A stretch of 10,060 bases of DNA from an uncultured Prevotella sp. (GTDB lineage: Bacteria > Bacteroidota > Bacteroidia > Bacteroidales > Bacteroidaceae). The notes below the pieces were generated by a model. That model was given only the letters and a program-made list of their open reading frames with translations, was not told where the DNA came from and searched no databases. Every line of letters begins with the position of its first letter. Position 1 is the stretch's first letter. This document shows positions 6,159-10,060 of this stretch, piece after piece. The stretch lies in the NCBI GenBank assembly GCA_900553595.1, contig USEC01000051.1, positions 1 through 10,060 of the forward strand, written 5' to 3'. A program made the position numbers and the translations under genes.

Positions 6159-9100
6159 TCAGGCTTTCACCGTCTCTGCTGCGGCGTCGGCTTCGTTGGT
6201 CTCCTTGATCTTGCGGCCCAGTGTGATGTAGGCGATAGGAGCTGCGATGAAGATTGACGACAGAGTTCCGAAGACTACACCAAGCACCATTGCGAACGAG
6301 AAGCTGCGTGTGCTTTCACCACCGAGGATGAAGATACAGAGCAGCACGATGAGCGTTGAGAGCGAGGTGTTGATGGTTCGTGCAAGAGTCTCGTTCAATG
6401 AGTTGTTGAAGAGCTGCTGCAAATCCATCTTTCTGTGCAGTGAGAGGTTCTCGCGGATACGGTCGAACACCACCACCTTGTCGTTGATTGAGTAACCGAT
6501 AACGGTGAGGATGGCGCCGATGAATGTCTGATCTACCTCAAGTGAGAACGGAACGATGTCCCACAGGAGCGAGAAGAATCCGATGACGATGGTGGCATCG
6601 ATGGCAAGGGCTACGGTAGAGCCGATGGAGAATGCCACGTTGCGGAAGCGGATGAGGATATAGACGAAGATCGCCACGAGTGCGAAGAGCACCGAGATGA
6701 TGGCTCCGTGTGTGATGTCCTTGGCCACTGCCGGTCCCACCTTGGTAGAGCTTACGATGGAACCACCTGCGCGTACATCGGGGTTCTTGAATGCTTCGAC
6801 GCTGCTCTGAGTAACGAGTCCTGCGGAGTGCAGACCCTTGTAGAGGATGTCCTCCACTTCGTTATCGACAGCCGGGTCGTTGCTTTCTATCTTGTAGTTG
6901 GTAGAGATACGGATGGTCTTGTGGTCGGTACCCAGTGCCAGTGCGCTTACCGTTGCGTTGGGGAAGAGCGGACGGAGTGCTTCTGTCACCTGTTCGGGCT
7001 CTACCTGCTTCTCAAGCACAATCACATAGTTGCGTCCACCGGTGAAGTCGATGCCCTTGCTGAGGCCGCGAACGGCGAAGCTGGCGATGACGACGAGCAG
7101 CATTGCTCCGGCGACGATGAACGATTTGCGGTACATGCCCATGAAGCGGAAGTTCTTGTTGGCCATGAAGTTGCGCGAAATCTTGGTGGAGAAGTTCTGG
7201 TGTGTCCACTTGTCGTGCTTCAGACGGTTCTCATATACGAGGCGTGTGAGGAACACTGCTGTGAAGAACGAGCAGATGATACCGATGATGAGGGTTGTGG
7301 CGAAGCCGCGGATGGGGCCTGTTCCGAACACATAGAGGATTACACCTGTGATGATGGAGGTGAGGTTGGAGTCGAAGATGGCCGAGAAGGCGTTGCTGTA
7401 ACCCAGTGTCAGTGCCTGTTTCGTGCCGAGTCCCTTCTTGAGTTCCTCCTTCGTTCGTTCGTAGATGAGCACGTTGGCATCGACGGCCATACCCAGTGTG
7501 AGCACGATACCGGCGATACCCGGCATGGTGAGGGCTGCCTGGAACGACGCCATGATACCCATTGTGAAGAAGAGGTTGAGCAGAAGTGCGCCGTTGGCCA
7601 CCATTCCGGGGATGAAGTCGTACATCACTACCATGTAGAGCATGAGGATTACGAATGCCACGACGAACGACATGAAGCCCTGCTGGATGGACTGTGCACC
7701 GAGGGTAGGACCTACCACTTCCTCCTGCACGATGCGTGCGGGTGCAGGCATGCGTCCTGACTTGAGGGTATTGGCGAGGTCTTTGGTGTCTTCGATGGTG
7801 AAGTTGCCTGAGATTGACGACTGTCCGCCGGAGATTTCGCCGTCCACACGGGGAGCGGAGTAAACCGATCCGTCGAGAACGATGGCGATGGCTTTGCCCA
7901 CGTTGGCCTTGGTGAGTGCTGCCCAGCGGCGTGCGCCGTCGCTGTTCATGCTCATGCTCACTTCAGGAGCACCGGTGAGGTTGTCGAACTGGTCCTTTGC
8001 ATCGGTGATGACGTCGCCCTCGATGGGTGCGCGTCCGTTGGTGGTTGTCACCTTGATGGCGTGGAGTTCATAGTAGTTCTTCACAGAGAGTCCGTCGGCT
8101 GCCTTTGCGCTCCAGAGCAGACGGCAGTCTGCCGGGAGAATCTGCTTGGCGAGAGGCGAGTAGATGATGGCGTTCACTGCTGCGGTGTCGCGTGCTGCGG
8201 CGTAGCCTACGAGGCTGAGTGCGCCGTTGCCTGTGGGCTGCAGTATGGCGAGAAGCGGGTGGAGTTTCTTTGCTGCCTCGATTTCTGCGGCAGACGATGT
8301 AGCTTCCTTGGGTTCCTTGTTGTCCTTCTTTATCTGGAACTTCGACGGTTCTGCCTTTGCCACGGCTGCTGCTGTGGTGTCGGTGGCAGTGGTGTCGGCT
8401 GCTTCAGCCTTTTCGCTTCCGGCGTTGGCGAAACGCTGGTCGATCTGTGAGAGGTAGGGTATGATTTCGTCGGAGTTGTAGGTCTCCCAGAACTCGAGGT
8501 TCGCGCTACCCTGGAGGAGCTTGCGCACACGCTCCGGCTCGTTGATACCCGGCATTTCCACCATGATTCGTCCCTGCTGTCCTTCAAGCTTCTGGATGTT
8601 GGGCTGTACCACACCGAACTTGTCGATACGGGTGCGTACCACTGTGAACGAGTTGTCGATGGCCGACTGTACTTCGGCTCTCAGCACCTTTTCCACTTCC
8701 TTGTCGCTGCTGTTGGGCGACACTTTGCCCTGGAGCTGCTGTGTGGCGAAGATTTCAGCCAGACGGCGTCCCTTGGCGTTGCGGTGGAAAGCGTTGACAA
8801 ACAGTGTGATGAAGTCGCTCTGGCTGGTTTCTTCTTCGGCCTTGGCTTCCTTCATCGACTTGACGAAAGCTGCATCGCTCTTGTGGTCGGCGAGTGTCTC
8901 GATGACATCGGGCACGCTCACTTCGAGGATGACATTCATGCCGCCTTTGAGGTCAAGACCGAGTCCGATGCGTGTCTCAAGGCACTTCTGGTAAGAGTAG
9001 ATGCCGAGATACTTCACAGAATCCTTGTAGTCTTGCTGTGCAATGGGATCTTTAATCTTCGCTGCCTGGCTGTCATAGTACTCTGTGGCAACCGAGAACG

Positions 9101-9167
9101 AGAGGTAGAAGATGCTCGCCAGCGTCAGTAAGACGGCTGTTAGAATTACAATTCCTTTGTTCTGCAT
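6159..9167 (-). CDS. secDF: Protein translocase subunit SecDF (fused SecD-SecF)
   Basis: This 1002-residue inner-membrane protein joins SecD and SecF. Together with SecYEG it uses the proton gradient to pull exported proteins into the periplasm. The SecD half has a first membrane segment at about 6-28, GLGLDLKGGMNVILEV (68-83), the large periplasmic P1 region, GKAIAIVLDGSVYSAPRV (424-441), SGRMPAPARIVQEEVVGPTLG (from 470) and AVDANVLIYERTKEE (561-575). The SecF half begins near 670, with GIDFTGGRNYVIVLE (705-719), VGPAVAKDITHGAI (810-823), YSINDKVVVFDRIREN (892-907) and ETLARTINTSLS (926-937). D563, D896 and R930 correspond to the proton-path residues of the Thermus SecDF; the 34-residue D896-R930 spacing agrees. 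Residues about 246-300 form an Ala/Thr/Lys/Glu-rich insertion in P1. The length is normal for Bacteroidetes fusions. ATG 9167 directly precedes the membrane anchor and follows an A-rich leader. Confidence 0.97.
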   Translation of the reverse strand: MQNKGIVILTAVLLTLASIFYLSFSVATEYYDSQAAKIKDPIAQQDYKDSVKYLGIYSYQKCLETRIGLGLDLKGGMNVILEVSVPDVIETLADHKSDAAFVKSMKEAKAEEETSQSDFITLFVNAFHRNAKGRRLAEIFATQQLQGKVSPNSSDKEVEKVLRAEVQSAIDNSFTVVRTRIDKFGVVQPNIQKLEGQQGRIMVEMPGINEPERVRKLLQGSANLEFWETYNSDEIIPYLSQIDQRFANAGSEKAEAADTTATDTTAAAVAKAEPSKFQIKKDNKEPKEATSSAAEIEAAKKLHPLLAILQPTGNGALSLVGYAAARDTAAVNAIIYSPLAKQILPADCRLLWSAKAADGLSVKNYYELHAIKVTTTNGRAPIEGDVITDAKDQFDNLTGAPEVSMSMNSDGARRWAALTKANVGKAIAIVLDGSVYSAPRVDGEISGGQSSISGNFTIEDTKDLANTLKSGRMPAPARIVQEEVVGPTLGAQSIQQGFMSFVVAFVILMLYMVVMYDFIPGMVANGALLLNLFFTMGIMASFQAALTMPGIAGIVLTLGMAVDANVLIYERTKEELKKGLGTKQALTLGYSNAFSAIFDSNLTSIITGVILYVFGTGPIRGFATTLIIGIICSFFTAVFLTRLVYENRLKHDKWTHQNFSTKISRNFMANKNFRFMGMYRKSFIVAGAMLLVVIASFAVRGLSKGIDFTGGRNYVIVLEKQVEPEQVTEALRPLFPNATVSALALGTDHKTIRISTNYKIESNDPAVDNEVEDILYKGLHSAGLVTQSSVEAFKNPDVRAGGSIVSSTKVGPAVAKDITHGAIISVLFALVAIFVYILIRFRNVAFSIGSTVALAIDATIVIGFFSLLWDIVPFSLEVDQTFIGAILTVIGYSINDKVVVFDRIRENLSLHRKMDLQQLFNNSLNETLARTINTSLSTLIVLLCIFILGGESTRSFSFAMVLGVVFGTLSSIFIAAPIAYITLGRKIKETNEADAAAETVKA

Positions 9168-9390
9168 TTTGTTATTATTTTTATTATTATTTGTTTTTCC
9201 GTATGGTTAAAGTGTAAATATACTCTCCACAGTCGTGCAAAGATACTTATTTTTTCACATTGCTGAAAATTTATCGCCTTAATTCTTAACATTTTATGGC
9301 AAATGGCGGAATTTTTTGCACCTCGGACAGGGCGTATATAAATAAATAAGGTGTAACGGTGTTTTCGCACGCACATTTCAGAGGGTTTTC
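9168..9390. other. secDF upstream region
   Basis: No gene is present. The first 60 bases form the AT-rich secDF leader (AATAATAA-type on the minus strand), followed by the promoter. Beyond 9270 the sequence is AT-rich with no recognisable feature until the 22-bp-period array at 9391. Confidence 0.6.
9238..9268 (-). promoter_or_regulatory. Bacteroidetes-type promoter for secDF
   Basis: On the minus strand TTTC (9265-9268) is followed by 19 bp and TATCTTTG (9238-9245). The second box is a full TAnnTTTG match and the first matches 3 of 4. The expected transcript start is near 9231, giving a leader of about 64 nt that is strongly A/T-rich up to ATG 9167. Confidence 0.75.
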
Positions 9391-9471
9391 AAACAAGGCT
9401 TCCTTGCACTGCAAACAAGCATTGTTTTGCTCCTAAAGAAGCCTTGTTTACGCTGCAAAGAAGCCTTGTTT
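9391..9471. repeat. Four-copy array of a near-palindromic 15-mer, 22-bp period (copy B)
   Basis: Fifteen-mers start at 9391 (AAACAAGGCTTCCTT), 9413 (AAACAAGCATTGTTT), 9435 and 9457 (both AAAGAAGCCTTGTTT), exactly 22 bp apart. The first is inverted relative to the last two, as in the array at 4237-4317; the second is a mixed form. The gaps are GCACTGC, TGCTCCT and ACGCTGC. Copy number, period, orientation pattern and 81-bp length all match copy A while the gaps differ. Confidence 0.9.
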
Positions 9472-9511
9472 TTTAAAAGTAAAAAAGTAAAAGGGTAAAA
9501 AAGTAAAAAGG
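9472..9511. repeat. A-rich tandem repeat (AAAAGTAAAA units)
   Basis: About four imperfect units of AAAAAGTAAA directly follow the 22-bp array. This is the reverse complement of the tract at 62-98. Confidence 0.6.
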
Positions 9512-9550
9512 GCGGGGATGGCAGGAGGGCAAGGGTGTAAAGAATAGGAG

Positions 9551-9569
9551 GTCGAGCGTCCCGCTCGAC
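9551..9569. repeat. GTCGAGCG/CGCTCGAC hairpin repeat, copy 2
   Basis: GTCGAGCG (9551-9558) and CGCTCGAC (9562-9569) form a perfect 8-bp stem with a TCC loop. The copy is preceded by ATAGGAG and followed by AACA, like copies 3 and 4, and is in opposite orientation to copy 1. Confidence 0.88.
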
Positions 9570-9588
9570 AACATCATCCAATACTTTT

Positions 9589-9733
9589 AAGAATACAGGA
9601 GTTAAGAATTCAGAAGTTAAGCCATTAGTTTTGAGAATGCAGAAGTTAAGAATTCAGGAGTTAAGCCATTAGTTTTAAGAATACAGGAGTTAAGAATTCA
9701 GGAGTTAAGCCATTAGTTTTGATAATGCAGGAA
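9589..9733. repeat. 44-bp tandem repeat, about 3.3 units
   Basis: The phrase CCATTAGTTTT starts at 9622, 9666 and 9710, giving an exact 44-bp period. Each unit consists of two related 15-mers of the form AAGAATNCAGNAGTT and a 14-mer AAGCCATTAGTTTT, so there is a repeat within the repeat. The array decays after 9733. The reverse-complement version begins at 9974. Confidence 0.92.
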
Positions 9734-9803
9734 TTGAGAGAGGATTCTGAATTTCTTGCCAAGACAAGCGGCAGAGTTGGGCGAAGCCGTATGCCTTGCT
9801 AAT
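9734..9803. other. Unassigned sequence between the 44-bp array and the hairpin repeats
   Basis: No gene or motif is supported, apart from the conserved phrase GAAGCCGTATGCCTTGCTAAT near 9783, which belongs to the extended hairpin-repeat family and is also found in reverse near 4481-4500. Confidence 0.5.
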
Positions 9804-9811
9804 CATAGGAG

Positions 9812-9830
9812 GTCGAGCGTTCCGCTCGAC
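9812..9830. repeat. GTCGAGCG/CGCTCGAC hairpin repeat, copy 3
   Basis: The 8-bp stem is perfect, the loop is TTC, and the flanks are CATAGGAG and AACAC. Confidence 0.88.
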
Positions 9831-9886
9831 AACACAGGGCAAGTCTGCCAATTATGAATTCTTGATTAAAATGTTTGGATGGTGTT

Positions 9887-9905
9887 GTTGAGCGGGACGC
9901 TCGAC
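9887..9905. repeat. GTCGAGCG/CGCTCGAC hairpin repeat, copy 4 (one arm base changed)
   Basis: The left arm reads GTTGAGCG instead of GTCGAGCG, which turns one pair into G-T and so keeps the stem. It is inverted relative to copies 2 and 3. Confidence 0.85.
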
Positions 9906-9973
9906 CTCCTATGTCGCTAATTCATAATTAAGAACTCGTAATTAGGCTTTGCTGCCACTGTTCCGAGTTTTTT

Positions 9974-10060
9974 AAAGCTAATGGCTTAACTTCTGAATTC
10001 TTAACTTCTGAATTCTTAAAACTAATGGCTTAACTTCTGAATTCTTAACTTCTGAATTCT
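9974..10060. repeat. Inverted 44-bp tandem repeat running off the window
   Basis: CTAATGG occurs at 9978 and 10022, 44 bp apart, with two TTAACTTCTGAATTC-type 15-mers in each unit. This is the reverse complement of the array at 9589-9733. It is cut by the window edge, so its full copy number is unknown. Confidence 0.9.

Larger units (their letters stand above)
9804..9913. repeat. 32-bp inverted repeat pair built from two hairpin repeats
   Basis: Bases 9804-9835 and 9882-9913 are inverted copies matching at 30 of 32 positions and separated by 46 bp. Each arm contains one hairpin repeat: GTCGAGCG/CGCTCGAC at 9812-9830 (TTC loop) and GTTGAGCG/CGCTCGAC at 9887-9905 (GGA loop). The DNA could fold either as two small hairpins or as one long stem. 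Confidence 0.85.

Noticed and set aside
6708..7760. A 350-codon open frame on the plus strand inside secDF
   Set aside because: It is antisense to conserved SecDF motifs and its Cys/His/Glu-rich composition matches no protein family I know.
9378..9581. A 67-codon minus-strand frame
   Set aside because: It consists of the translated hairpin repeat, the A-rich tract and the 22-bp array, with no sign of coding selection.
9804..9913. An insertion sequence or integrase attachment site
   Set aside because: There is no transposase or integrase gene, and the inverted arms are explained by two copies of the common hairpin repeat.

Overview
The window looks like a stretch of chromosome from a Bacteroidales bacterium, most likely Prevotella-like or a near relative (genus inferred). 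Three observations support this. SecD and SecF are fused in one 1002-residue protein. Three upstream regions carry the Bacteroidetes sigma-ABfr promoter pattern (TTTG-like box, 19-20 bp, TAnnTTTG), and start codons sit behind A/T-rich leaders without clear Shine-Dalgarno sites. The gene gaps are full of short AT-rich and palindromic repeats. All supported genes are on the minus strand, so transcription runs from the right edge to the left.

In transcription order: 9168-10060 is gene-free and repeat-dense, with the secDF promoter near 9240. 6159-9167 is secDF, closed by a strong intrinsic terminator at 6090-6122. 4587-6008 is a MATE-family efflux transporter. 4041-4586 is a second repeat-rich gap that also holds the tRNA promoter. 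3969-4040 is tRNA-Arg(CCT), followed by a 16-bp hairpin. 1681-3702 is a DsbD-type thiol:disulfide interchange protein with its own promoter. 1380-1680 holds a 162-bp inverted-repeat element. 75-1379 is an L-cysteine desulfidase/serine dehydratase-alpha family (UPF0597, CyuA-like) enzyme, and 1-74 holds part of another copy of the inverted-repeat element.

The protein genes are housekeeping or general-purpose: SecDF drives protein export, DsbD passes reducing power across the inner membrane, the MATE pump expels small molecules, and the desulfidase breaks down cysteine. Each gene or tRNA seems to be its own unit; nothing indicates a defence, secretion or biosynthetic operon. A link between cysteine catabolism and the neighbouring thiol-redox gene is possible but rests only on adjacency.

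The unusual content is in the intergenic DNA. There are at least four repeat families: (a) two four-copy arrays of a near-palindromic 15-mer with an exact 22-bp period; (b) four copies of a hairpin with arms GTCGAGCG/CGCTCGAC; (c) 44-bp tandem units made of 15+15+14 bp, present in opposite orientations around a large nested inverted repeat; (d) a 162-bp element with perfect 12-bp terminal inverted repeats and a 54/55-identical half copy at the left edge. Families a, b and a TAACTTC-type array occur in the same order at two loci about 5 kb apart. I found no CRISPR, transposase, phage gene or clearly new protein system.
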